Below are positions 1-8,937 of a stretch of DNA of 64,000 bases, piece by piece; within the stretch, counting starts at the first letter, position 1, and every line of letters begins with the position of its first letter. This DNA comes from CAXBDP01 sp963974465 (lineage in GTDB: Bacteria; Bacteroidota; Bacteroidia; Cytophagales; Cyclobacteriaceae), in NCBI GenBank assembly GCA_049340005.1, contig JBMPIY010000007.1; one strand, 5' to 3'. The notes beneath the pieces are model-generated. The model did not search any database and was not told the origin of the DNA. It worked only from the letters and a program-made list of their open reading frames with translations. The translations under genes and the position numbers were made by a program.

Positions 1-159
1 TCTACTCAAGAAGGACTTGATTACTTACATCGTATAGAAAAAGACACTTTTCTGGAAGGGTTAAAAAGCATTGATATGAACCTGTATAATACGCTGAAAG
101 ATGCCAAAGACGTAGACAATCCGATTGTGATGAAATTTAGGTTTAAATCCAAAATTTAA
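1..159 (+). CDS. 3' end of an unidentified protein
   Basis: An open frame runs from the first base to a TAA at 157-159 and encodes 52 residues ending in ...NPIVMKFRFKSKI. The start lies outside the window. The fragment has no signal peptide, membrane segment or motif I recognise, so no function is given. It is on the same strand as the barrel gene that follows 300 bp later but is separated from it by a possible promoter. Confidence 0.6.
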   Translation, partial: STQEGLDYLHRIEKDTFLEGLKSIDMNLYNTLKDAKDVDNPIVMKFRFKSKI

Positions 160-369
160 ATTGACTATTCATTTATAATGAAATAGTGGGTACAACCCAT
201 TCGGGCAAATTCAATCAGTTAGCGCATCTGACACAATATCTTAAATTAAAAAAAATAGGTTTAAAGCCATTACCCAATCTACAATCAACATTAATGGTTT
301 AAGCTTAATGCCCTGATAAAGATCGAAACCCACAATATTAATTTTCTGAAAATCAGTAAATTAATTTTC

Positions 370-385
370 TGGAACCCTTTTTGCA
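370..385 (+). promoter_or_regulatory. possible sigma-54 (-24/-12) promoter
   Basis: The sequence TGGAACCCTTTTTGCA has GG at 371-372 and GC at 383-384 with exactly ten bases between them, the spacing of -24/-12 promoters (consensus TGGCAC-N5-TTGCW). Only the fourth base departs from the strong consensus. Transcription would start near 396 and give a leader of about 65 nt before the ATG at 462. No activator site was identified. The rest of 160-461 shows no gene. Confidence 0.45.
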
Positions 386-461
386 TCATATCTATCGTAG
401 TCTAAAACCAACGGACTTAATTTTTTAATTATATTTTTCAATTCAAATAATTTTTAAAACT

Positions 462-1094
462 ATGAAAAACCTATTTTTTGTATCTACCATTTTATTGGTA
501 TTTGTAAGCACTTCAATTTTTGCGCAAGACGATACTCGCAATAATTTTAAGCTAGGAGTAAAAGCAGGTTTCAACTATGCTAATGTTTACGACAGTCAAG
601 GTGACGATTTTGTGGCTGACGGAAGATTTGGTCTAGCTGTAGGTGCTATAATGGCCATTCCATTAGGCTCAACATTTGGCTTTCAGCCGGAAGTATTATA
701 TTCGCAAAAAGGTTTCGAAGGTTCAGGTACTTTTTTAGGTACTTCTTACGAATACTCTAGAACCACGCACCACATTGACATCCCTTTACAATTGCAAATT
801 AAGCCAAGTAGCATGATTTCAATCGTGGCAGGGCCTCAATTTTCCTATTTGGTTCAATCAAATAACAAATTTACTGGCGGGGGATTATCTACAGAGCAAG
901 AACAAGAATTTGAGAATGATGATCTACGCAAAAACCTTCTTGGTGTAGTTGGCGGTATTGATGTCAACTTGAACCCTGCAACCTTCGGGATAAGAGCGGG
1001 TTGGGATCTATCTCAAAATAATGGCGATGGCACTTCAAATGATCCTCGCTATAAGAACCAGTGGCTACAAATGACTTTTGGTCTTTGGTTTTAA
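462..1094 (+). CDS. outer-membrane beta-barrel (PorT-like) protein
   Basis: 210 residues with a clear signal peptide (about residues 1-21, ending in FAQ), followed by alternating hydrophobic and polar strands and a C-terminal aromatic residue (...MTFGLWF), typical of small outer-membrane barrels. Phrases such as LGVKAGFNYANV, FGFQPEVLYSQKG and HIDIPLQLQIKP match the Bacteroidota family annotated as porin family / PorT outer-membrane beta-barrel domain. The role is probably structural or in permeability; no catalytic motif is seen. It is followed after 42 bp by a tiny membrane protein and a shared terminator, so the two may be cotranscribed from the possible sigma-54 promoter at 370. Confidence 0.85.
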   Translation: MKNLFFVSTILLVFVSTSIFAQDDTRNNFKLGVKAGFNYANVYDSQGDDFVADGRFGLAVGAIMAIPLGSTFGFQPEVLYSQKGFEGSGTFLGTSYEYSRTTHHIDIPLQLQIKPSSMISIVAGPQFSYLVQSNNKFTGGGLSTEQEQEFENDDLRKNLLGVVGGIDVNLNPATFGIRAGWDLSQNNGDGTSNDPRYKNQWLQMTFGLWF

Positions 1095-1136
1095 TTAATT
1101 ATCTTACTGAATAACAAACTCTAAAATAATTTAACC

Positions 1137-1289
1137 ATGGGAAATCTACTTTATTTAATCGCCGTAATTTTAATCATTGGCTGGTTAGTTGGCTTTTTTG
1201 CCTACAGCATGACTGGTATTATTCACGTACTCTTAGTAATTGCAATTATTGCAATTTTATTAAGACTCATTAGCGGAAGACGCGTTTAG
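1137..1289 (+). CDS. Lmo0937-family small membrane protein
   Basis: A 50-residue ORF (ATG 1137, TAG 1287-1289). It is almost entirely hydrophobic, with two short membrane spans separated by a turn (GWLVGFFAYSMTGIIHVLLV) and a basic end (RLISGRRV). This is the layout of the Lmo0937/DUF5670 family, small membrane proteins of unknown function that are often stress-linked. It lies 42 bp after the barrel gene and directly before a strong hairpin terminator, so it is likely the last gene of that transcript. Confidence 0.75.
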   Translation: MGNLLYLIAVILIIGWLVGFFAYSMTGIIHVLLVIAIIAILLRLISGRRV

Positions 1290-1311
1290 ATAATCTAATT
1301 CAACATTTTAT

Positions 1312-1355
1312 AAGCCGGAGTATTAAGATTCAAATCTTAGTCTCCGGCTTTTTTA
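1312..1355 (+). terminator. rho-independent terminator
   Basis: AAGCCGGAG (1312-1320) pairs with CTCCGGCTT (1342-1350), with an inner TAAGATT/AATCTTA stem, followed by a T run. It closes the barrel/Lmo0937 transcript. Confidence 0.85.
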
Positions 1356-1380
1356 TTTTCTATTTCTTCTTCCCAATTGG

Positions 1381-2600
1381 CCTAGGAAATTTTCCCGTTA
1401 AGAAATAGGTGGAATAAATAGGCTTTCTTGAGCCAAAGACTGTTTGTGCACAGCGTTTTCTTTGGGTCGCCTATTTATGGAACATATTTTAGGGAAAAGA
1501 TCCTCAGCCTTGTTCACCGACCGTAGGTGGGTCTGCCGACCTTTGGTGGGATTTTTTGGTTCTTTGGCATCAAGACAAAAGAAGAGAAAAAAAGAGTTTA
1601 GCTAATAAATTCGATATTACGCATCGCACTCTTTTCAACACAAAGAGTTGTTTATGAATTTATTCAAGTCGTTAGATTTCAACAACATTTGGAAGTTTTC
1701 TCTTTTCTTTTTGTCATTGCCACAAAAAGAAACAAAAAAGTCTAGACAAAAAGAAGCTTCCTCGCACAAGGCCAACGCCGGCCCGCCTTTTTGTCCTCCC
1801 ACCCACAAACAGCCATTCCTCATTGGTCTTTTTTTCTCTTTCTTCTTCTTACTTCGGCCTAGGAGATTTCCCCATTAAGAAATATGTGTAATAAATAGGC
1901 TTTCTTGATTCAAAGACTGTTTGAGCGCAGCGTTTTCTTTGGGTCGCCTATTTATGTAGCATATTTTAGGAAAAAGATCCTCAGCCCTGCCTACCGTCAG
2001 GCAGGCTTGACTTTTTGTTTCTTTTGTGTCAAGACAAAAGAAAGGAAAGGTATAGTTTAGCTATCAAGTTCGCTATTATGCATTGCGCTTTTTTTAATAC
2101 AAATAGTTACTTACAATCTTCTTCTAGCCATTGATTTTCAATACTATTTGGAATTTTTCTTGTTACTTTTTGTCATTGCCACAAAACGTAACCAAAAAAG
2201 TCTAGACAAAAAGAAGCTTCCTCTCGCAAGGCCTGCGCCCACATTCGGTCGGCAGGCTGGCTCGCCTTTTTGTTTTCCAGCCCGCAAACAGCCATTCCTC
2301 ATTGGTCTTTTTTTTCTCTTTCTTCTTCTTACTTCGGCCTAGGAGATTTTCCCGTTAAGAAATATGAGGAATAAATAGGCTTTCTTGATTCAAAGACTGT
2401 TTGAGCGCAGCGTTTTCTTTGAATCGCCTATTTGTGGAACATATTTTAGGGAAAAGATCCTCAGCCTTGATTTTTTGGTTCTTTGGCATCAAGGCAAAAG
2501 AACGTAAAAGATGAGTTTATCTGTAGTTTTCACTATTAGAAATTGCAATCTATTTAATACAAAAAGTTGTTTTAATAATTTCATCATATAGTTGAATTTC
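1381..2600. repeat. tandem intergenic repeat, about 480 bp, roughly 2.5 copies
   Basis: Units start at 1381, 1858 and 2338, each with CCTAGGAGATTTTCCCGTTA or a close variant, giving periods of 477 and 480 bp; the third copy fades after about 2600. Each unit carries TTTCTTTGGGTCGCCTATTT, then GATCCTCAGCC, an AAGACAAAAGAA segment, and later AGTCTAGACAAAAAGAAGC. Short open frames within it (for example 1648-1878 and 2148-2342) read as Lys/Phe-rich low-complexity peptides in the same place of each copy and have no coding features. No other gene is visible in 1290-2697. Confidence 0.8.
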
Positions 2601-2697
2601 AGTTGTTTATATGCAATAGTCACACGTGGCACGCATGCGCCAGCATGAACCAGTATGAAGGGCAAACAGCCAGTTGTACAATTATTTTTAATCTATC

Positions 2698-5595
2698 CTA
2701 AGCCTTCTGACAAATAACATTGTAGGGGCAGTATTCGCATTTCTTGGGATCCTCTACTTGATTCCAGCTTTGCTGTGGGTTGAACAAATCAGCCAGTAAT
2801 TGCTGTAACCCTTCCCTGAACTCCGGTAAAATTTCCCTTACATCCTTTACTTCATTGTAATTGGGTCTAATGTCTTTCTCATCAGACATTTTTATTATCG
2901 AATCTGTAAGACTTCTGGTAGTAATTACACCTGTTTGAAGTGGTTTCTCCTTTGAATAAGTATCCATGCTTTCAATAAGCAATGCATAAATCAGCGTTTG
3001 AAACACCGCTTTATTTCTATTCTTATCCTCACGATCCGTCAGGCTAGCTACAGTAGTGAATTTCACATCTGCTCTTCCTGTTTTATAATCTAGCACCCTC
3101 ATCACTCCATCCTTTTCATCAAAACGATCGATTGAGCCATTGATATAAGCAAGCTCCTGTTTTCCATTCACCGCAAAGCCAAAAGGCATGGGATCGTCTT
3201 TTTTGCGACCCGACTCCAGTGCCAAAATGGTAAATGGTGCCTGCTGCTCATCAAAAGCAATCAGATTAGCAATGTAATTATCTAAGGCAACATAAGCCAA
3301 ATGATTATTGCCCGTGAGTTTTTCGTCCAACTCATTTATCTCCCAATTGAAGGCCTTTGCAAACCTTGATCTTAGCAATGAAGGATATATTTTACGTAGC
3401 GAAGCAAAATCCTCCCGCTCAATAGTCGGTCGATTATTTCGCTGCTGAATCTCCACATACAAATCCTCCATCGTCTCATGAAGGATATTCCCAAATACCA
3501 TCGGGTCAATTTCTTCCTGAATATCCTCAACCTCATTCAATTTCAAAATATATTTGAAGTAGAATCGCAATCGGCAATCCAGATACGTATTGAGTGCGGA
3601 TGCCGAAAGACTTGCTGAGTTTCCTCCTCGGGTCAAATAATTTCGCAACACACGCATACTTTGCTCATCCTTTGGTACCTCTATCACCGATGCGCCTGCC
3701 AGTCTGATGCTATTGCCCAATTGAAAAACCTTGCCTTTGAGTAAGCCTTCCATTTCCATTTGAAGCAGAAAACGGCTCTTTTCGCCTTTACTAATACCGC
3801 CTTCGACTTCGGTATTGTAAAAAGCATATACCTCATTGGCACGCTGCATTAGACGGTAAAAATGATACGATGAAATGGCGTCCTTATGCTCCGGCGTCGG
3901 CATGTCGAATGCCTTTCGCAGATTATATGGCACAAATGAGCTTTGGCTTGAGGCGGGAGGTAATACACCTTCATTCATCGATAACAGGATAATCCGATCA
4001 AAATCGAGCAAACGAGTTTCCAGCACACCCATTATCTGCAAGCCCAGCAGTGGTTCTCCTTGAAACGGCAATCTTATCGATTTAGCAAACTGACGGAAAA
4101 GCATTAAAAAGCCATTCAAATCAATCTTCATTTTGCTTTCTACAAATACATCTTGCAAGCGCTTTATCTGTGTGTAGAAATGGTAAATGCATTCTCCATC
4201 AATCTGATTGAGCTGATAATCCTCCCGCTCATTCATTTCGGCATAAAGTGCCAAAAGAATATCTTGAATATGCTCGAAAATATGCTCGTCTTGGAGTTCG
4301 GCAAAAAGCAGCTTCAATACCGCTTGGTCATCCCGTAATTCTACAGCCTTTATTCTTATCAAATTATCCTTTAGTATCCCATCCAGTTTCTCTTTGGAAT
4401 AGGACGGATACAACCCTTTCAACACCGGATGCGCCAGAATTGAACGGACATGCTGATGATAAAAATGGTGCTTTTCGTCTTTGCCATCGGCGAACTGATA
4501 CATGATAAGCAAATGCTCCAAAAAGCTATGAATGGAGGAAGCTTTGAGTGGGAAACCCATGGTGACATTGAATTGCTCAATTTGTGGCGGGAGGGACTGT
4601 AAAATAGGCATTAGCAGTCGCTCATCCGGCAATACCACGACAGTACGCTCAGGCACAAAATCCGGCAATTGGCATATTTCTGTTAACAGTTCACCTGCTT
4701 TTTTCACTTGTCCCACTTCTAAAGGAACAGCTATGCGATGGAGCATTTTGCCCTCTGCAAATCGATTGGGTAAATGGGCAGGAAAAGTGACGTCAAACGG
4801 AGCTCTATTTCTGTATTTTCTAAGGAAATATCCAGCCTCGTGATTGTCCTTATTGAGGTAATAATGATCTGCATCCCAAAAAATTCTCGCTCTATCAGTT
4901 TCCAGCAAATAGCCAATAATCTTTTCTTCAGCAGGAGTCAATGCATTGAAGCCTGCAAACCAATAGCTGCGTTTGCTATCCCAATTATTGCTTTCGAGCT
5001 GATCTACTACCTGGCGGATAAGTGCTCCGGGATAGCCCAATCCCGCTTTGGCAAGCGTCACATTAAAATCCTGATAAATCGCTGTTAAAGCCTCCCAAAG
5101 TTCGAGGAATTTTTGTTGATGAGTAGAAAGTTGCTCGCCAAATTGTTCCCAGAAAGCTTTAATCAGTCGCTGATGCTCCTCACTAAATTCCGCAAAACTG
5201 ATATCTAGCTCTTTCTGGCGATAGAGGATTTTGAATAAATGCGCTGCATCTACCAAATACTTATCAATTTCATCGAAATCTTTGAGCAGCATTTCGCCCC
5301 AGAAGTAAAAGCGATCTAAGCGTTCCGATCCTTTGGGCAGGCGCTTTTGGAAAATCTTGTACAGTTCCAAAATCAAGGTAAGCTGATCGGGGACTTGTAA
5401 GCCCGATTGCTCTTGCACAAAATCCTCGAAACTGATGATTCTTGGCTCCCATACGGGTTTATCTATCAATTTGGCCAAATGCCTGCGAAAGAATAAACCG
5501 GCGCGTCGATTAGGAAATACGATGCATACTTCATGCATTTGATCGCCTTTTGCTGCGACTAATTCCTTTGCTAAATCTTCCAGAAAATCAGCCAT
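2698..5595 (-). CDS. AddB-like PD-(D/E)XK nuclease subunit
   Basis: 965 residues from the preferred ATG at 5595, which has GAGGAGGT on the coding strand just upstream (5601-5608); an in-frame ATG at 5637 would add 14 residues. The N-terminal half is helicase-like (EVCIVFPNRRAGLFFRRHL near residue 25) but lacks a standard Walker A motif. The C-terminal part has the RecB-family nuclease motif VLDYKTGRADV near residue 832. One Cys near 672 (YLDCRLRF) and three at the end (CEYCPYNVIC) form the iron-sulphur cysteine pattern of AddB nucleases. It should work with the AddA-like gene upstream to process double-strand breaks. Four GCGGGAGG octamers lie in it. Confidence 0.88.
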   Translation of the reverse strand: MADFLEDLAKELVAAKGDQMHEVCIVFPNRRAGLFFRRHLAKLIDKPVWEPRIISFEDFVQEQSGLQVPDQLTLILELYKIFQKRLPKGSERLDRFYFWGEMLLKDFDEIDKYLVDAAHLFKILYRQKELDISFAEFSEEHQRLIKAFWEQFGEQLSTHQQKFLELWEALTAIYQDFNVTLAKAGLGYPGALIRQVVDQLESNNWDSKRSYWFAGFNALTPAEEKIIGYLLETDRARIFWDADHYYLNKDNHEAGYFLRKYRNRAPFDVTFPAHLPNRFAEGKMLHRIAVPLEVGQVKKAGELLTEICQLPDFVPERTVVVLPDERLLMPILQSLPPQIEQFNVTMGFPLKASSIHSFLEHLLIMYQFADGKDEKHHFYHQHVRSILAHPVLKGLYPSYSKEKLDGILKDNLIRIKAVELRDDQAVLKLLFAELQDEHIFEHIQDILLALYAEMNEREDYQLNQIDGECIYHFYTQIKRLQDVFVESKMKIDLNGFLMLFRQFAKSIRLPFQGEPLLGLQIMGVLETRLLDFDRIILLSMNEGVLPPASSQSSFVPYNLRKAFDMPTPEHKDAISSYHFYRLMQRANEVYAFYNTEVEGGISKGEKSRFLLQMEMEGLLKGKVFQLGNSIRLAGASVIEVPKDEQSMRVLRNYLTRGGNSASLSASALNTYLDCRLRFYFKYILKLNEVEDIQEEIDPMVFGNILHETMEDLYVEIQQRNNRPTIEREDFASLRKIYPSLLRSRFAKAFNWEINELDEKLTGNNHLAYVALDNYIANLIAFDEQQAPFTILALESGRKKDDPMPFGFAVNGKQELAYINGSIDRFDEKDGVMRVLDYKTGRADVKFTTVASLTDREDKNRNKAVFQTLIYALLIESMDTYSKEKPLQTGVITTRSLTDSIIKMSDEKDIRPNYNEVKDVREILPEFREGLQQLLADLFNPQQSWNQVEDPKKCEYCPYNVICQKA

Positions 5596-8500
5596 TGTGT
5601 ACCTCCTCAATTTTTTGTGAATCGGTATAAAGCACAAAGCCTTTCACATCATGATAACCCATAGAGCTGAGCAGCGCCATATAACTTGCCACTTGGAGTT
5701 TGTCTTCATTCTTTTCGAGACCTGTTTTAAAATCGATTACTTGGGCCATTCCATCTTTGAGCATGACCCTATCCGGACGACTGCTATTGCCATTGGGACT
5801 TAACACAGGACTTTCGTTACGGATTTCCCAATCACTATCGAACCATGATTTGATTTGTGGATCGGCCAGTAATTGCTCGAATAATTGATGGAGTTTGTGC
5901 TTTTCGCCTTCATTTATCCGGCCTTCGAATTGAAATCGCAATATGGCGCCTTCGACATCTTGCAAGCTTTGGATTTCGGCCATAAGATCATGTAGCAATA
6001 CGCCATATTTACGACGTTCTTCGGCTTCGGGAATATTTGCGTATTGTAAAGCTTTGTGTCTGGATCGAAGTCGTATTCTCTCCTGCCAAGGATGAATCGG
6101 AAAATCGTTAATATTTGATAATCGATATTCGTCTGATTGAATTCCTACGTTCTTGTCCAATATTTTAGCATTCTCTAACTTGCCCCATTGGAAAAATGAG
6201 CTTTCCGTATCTATCACAATGTCGGCATTATCACTCTTCCAATTAGCTTGACTATTGAATAGGCAATCGTACAATAGCGTACCCACATCATTGATGCTAT
6301 AGGCACCATCCTTATTGAATTTGGGCTTGGCCGCACTTATATACAAGGCGTTTTCGGCGCGAGTAGTGGCTACATACAGCATATTAAGATTGTCCATAAA
6401 AGCCTGTGTTTTCTCCTTCCAATATTCCTCGGCAAAGGTTGAATTCGCCAAATTAGAGGTATAATTGATCGGCACCGGGATAGCGATTTCCTCTTCCCCC
6501 TCCCGCATATTCAGCAGTCCATTTGCTTCCTTATCGATCCAAAGGAAGTTGCGAAAATTGCCTCCTGTGAAATGATCTAATCGCCAATTTGCATAAGGGA
6601 TAATTACTACCGGAAATTGTAGTCCTTTCGATTTATGAATGGTCAAAACCCGAATCGCATCCTGCTCATCCGAGATAATTACCGATTTTTTATGTCCTTC
6701 TAAGTGCCACCAATCCAAGAAACCTTTGAGGTCTGATACATTGTTTTTTTCGAAGGCCAAAACGGCATCCAAAAAGGATTGTAAATAGGCAAATTGCGTT
6801 TTGATCTTCAGACCCAGAATTTCAATAAGCTGTTCGCTGAGTTCATATACAGAATACTTACCTAGTGTATCAATGGAATTGATGAAAGCGGGAGGTAAAT
6901 CGGCTTTTAGTTGATCGATATTACTTGGCGACCAAGTGCTGGCGGTATTGGTCAAAAGCCTTAATCGTGTGTTGACCAAGGCAGCGAGTGAAATGGTATC
7001 ATCCTCGTTGTGGATATAGCTCATGGCATGGATAATACATTGCACTACTTGCGCGTCACGAATAGCCAAGGCCTCTTTAGAAATCACATCAAAGCGGTAT
7101 TTGCTCTCCTCCAGACCAGCTTGGTAGTTGAGTAGATAGTTGATCAGTTCATTGCCTTCACTATTATTGCGAACCAGCAAAGCAATATCTTTGAGCGCAT
7201 GGCCCTTGTCTTGCAATTCTATTAATTGGCTTATCAGGTTTAACTTTGCCAGTTCTTTCCAGCCATTTAGTTCGCCATTCCCATCTTCTTCCGCTTCGAA
7301 AAACCGGATGGCTACGGCTCCTTTGTTCTTATTTTTTATGGCATTTGGCGAAGCTGTTTGTTGGGCACTCGCATAGGCACGCGTTATGATATCCTCGTTC
7401 TCAGGATTGGGTGAATTCACCAAGCTCTTAACAATATCAGGGCTGACGGCATAAAGCTGGTTGTTGAAATCAATTACATTTTCGAGACTGCGCCAGTTGG
7501 TTTCTAGATTCTCAATTTCGTAAAATCCTTTACCAATATCGGCTTCTACTTTTTCAAGCAACAATTTCCAATCTCCTCCTCTCCAGCGATAGATAGATTG
7601 CTTCACATCACCTACCACTAGCCCTTCGGAACCATCGGCGATACTATTGGTGACTAATGGCTTGAAATTCTCCCATTGCAAAGCCGAAGTATCTTGAAAC
7701 TCATCGATCAGATAGTGTTGAAACTTTGTCCCAACTTTTTCATAGATAAATGGTGTTGGATTTTCACCAATAATCTCCCGTATCAATGGTGGAGTATCGG
7801 CCAATAGTAGTATGTCTTCTTCTTGCTTATATTCCTGAATTTTGCTTAGTAATTTCAGAATCACTCCAAAGGAATAGAAGTCTTTGAGGATGCTATTTAT
7901 GCTAACTAGTTTGGGGTTATTTTCTGCGTAAAACTCGATCATTCCAATCAAATGACCTTGCAGAAAATCATCTGCTAGCTGCTGAATCGCATTGGCATGT
8001 GGAGAAGCCTTTTTGTACCAACCATTTCCATCAGCGGCAGATAAGACTCTTGCGCCTGGTGCTGCGAAATCTCCGTTTGCCCATTTATCAAAAAAACCTG
8101 CAACGCCGCCTTTACCATAACTAAAATCATCTAGACCAAAGCCTGCACTTTCGATTCGCTGCATAGCTTCCTTACCACGTCTTTCCATCTCCGTTTCTAG
8201 CGCATTTCTCTGCTGAAACAGCTTGTTTTGAAACTTTCGGACGCTCGGTTTTCCAGCCAGCTTCTCTAGCGTTCTCTGATAATATCCGAACTCTTCCTTA
8301 TGAATTTCATTGGCCAGAGTTCGTATTTCTTCCTTTACATCGTATTTTTTATCATTCTCAATTCGGTCTTTCACAAAGTCCACCAGCCAATTTGTTAGGT
8401 CTTGGTCTTTCCCCAAATCGAGCAAAAGTTTATCGATGGCAGCTTCAATCACTTTATTGGAATCCAGCTCTAATTCGAAATCACCTTGCAGACCCAGCTC

Positions 8501-8863
8501 GCGGGTAAATGCCCGCAATACTTGCTGAAAAAAACTATCGATGGTTTTGACTGCAAAGCCTGAATAGCCATGCAAAATAGCAGAAAGCGTCGCTCCTGCT
8601 CGTACTCTGATATCTGTAGGGTCGAAGTCTGTTCTTTTTACAATTTCCTTCTCTAGTGTATTATCTTCTCCCTTGGCTAGCTTATCCAAAAACTCGATGA
8701 TTCTTCCTTTCATTTCCTGCATGGCTTTGTTGGTGAAAGTCACCGCCAGTATGGATTTGTAATAGCTCGGCTCCCTCAAGGCTAAAGCAATATAATCGAG
8801 TGCCAAGGTGTAGGTTTTGCCCGAACCTGCAGAGGATTTATAAATTTTGAAAGGAGCGGTCAT
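5588..8863 (-). CDS. AddA-like UvrD-family helicase-nuclease
   Basis: 1091 residues. Walker A SSAGSGKT is at about 10-17, Walker B LIDEFQDTS near 388, VGDVKQSIYRWRGG near 424, VLTIHKSKGLQFPVV near 741, NMLYVATTRAENAL near 829, and a RecB nuclease motif VIDFKTG near 1043. This is the complete order of a UvrD/AddA helicase with a C-terminal PD-(D/E)XK nuclease. It should unwind and resect double-strand ends together with the AddB-like partner, whose ATG overlaps this gene's end by 8 bp (translational coupling). Two GCGGGAGG octamers lie in it. In Bacteroidota such genes are usually labelled only as UvrD-helicase domain proteins; AddAB is inferred from the pair. Confidence 0.9.
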   Translation of the reverse strand: MTAPFKIYKSSAGSGKTYTLALDYIALALREPSYYKSILAVTFTNKAMQEMKGRIIEFLDKLAKGEDNTLEKEIVKRTDFDPTDIRVRAGATLSAILHGYSGFAVKTIDSFFQQVLRAFTRELGLQGDFELELDSNKVIEAAIDKLLLDLGKDQDLTNWLVDFVKDRIENDKKYDVKEEIRTLANEIHKEEFGYYQRTLEKLAGKPSVRKFQNKLFQQRNALETEMERRGKEAMQRIESAGFGLDDFSYGKGGVAGFFDKWANGDFAAPGARVLSAADGNGWYKKASPHANAIQQLADDFLQGHLIGMIEFYAENNPKLVSINSILKDFYSFGVILKLLSKIQEYKQEEDILLLADTPPLIREIIGENPTPFIYEKVGTKFQHYLIDEFQDTSALQWENFKPLVTNSIADGSEGLVVGDVKQSIYRWRGGDWKLLLEKVEADIGKGFYEIENLETNWRSLENVIDFNNQLYAVSPDIVKSLVNSPNPENEDIITRAYASAQQTASPNAIKNKNKGAVAIRFFEAEEDGNGELNGWKELAKLNLISQLIELQDKGHALKDIALLVRNNSEGNELINYLLNYQAGLEESKYRFDVISKEALAIRDAQVVQCIIHAMSYIHNEDDTISLAALVNTRLRLLTNTASTWSPSNIDQLKADLPPAFINSIDTLGKYSVYELSEQLIEILGLKIKTQFAYLQSFLDAVLAFEKNNVSDLKGFLDWWHLEGHKKSVIISDEQDAIRVLTIHKSKGLQFPVVIIPYANWRLDHFTGGNFRNFLWIDKEANGLLNMREGEEEIAIPVPINYTSNLANSTFAEEYWKEKTQAFMDNLNMLYVATTRAENALYISAAKPKFNKDGAYSINDVGTLLYDCLFNSQANWKSDNADIVIDTESSFFQWGKLENAKILDKNVGIQSDEYRLSNINDFPIHPWQERIRLRSRHKALQYANIPEAEERRKYGVLLHDLMAEIQSLQDVEGAILRFQFEGRINEGEKHKLHQLFEQLLADPQIKSWFDSDWEIRNESPVLSPNGNSSRPDRVMLKDGMAQVIDFKTGLEKNEDKLQVASYMALLSSMGYHDVKGFVLYTDSQKIEEVHNG
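5601..5608 (-). promoter_or_regulatory. strong ribosome binding site for the AddB-like gene
   Basis: On the minus strand GAGGAGGT ends 5 bp before the ATG at 5595. Such strong Shine-Dalgarno sequences are rare in Bacteroidota. It lies inside the end of the AddA-like gene and decides the start in favour of 5595 over 5637. Confidence 0.7.
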
Positions 8864-8889
8864 AAAGGAGATTTATATAAAGAGAAAAG

Positions 8890-8928
8890 AAAAAGCCATC
8901 ATCTATGTATGCTAGACGATGGCTTTTT
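8890..8928 (-). terminator. terminator after the M14 peptidase gene
   Basis: AAAAAGCCATC (8890-8900) pairs perfectly with GATGGCTTTTT (8918-8928). With A and T runs on both sides it can act in either direction. It separates the M14 gene (stop at 8938) from the AddA-like gene (start at 8863). Confidence 0.85.
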
Positions 8929-8937
8929 CATTAGGCA

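Noticed and set aside
1648..2342. Two plus-strand ORFs (76 and 64 residues)
   Set aside because: They lie in corresponding places of a tandem repeat and encode Lys/Phe-rich low-complexity peptides without coding signals.
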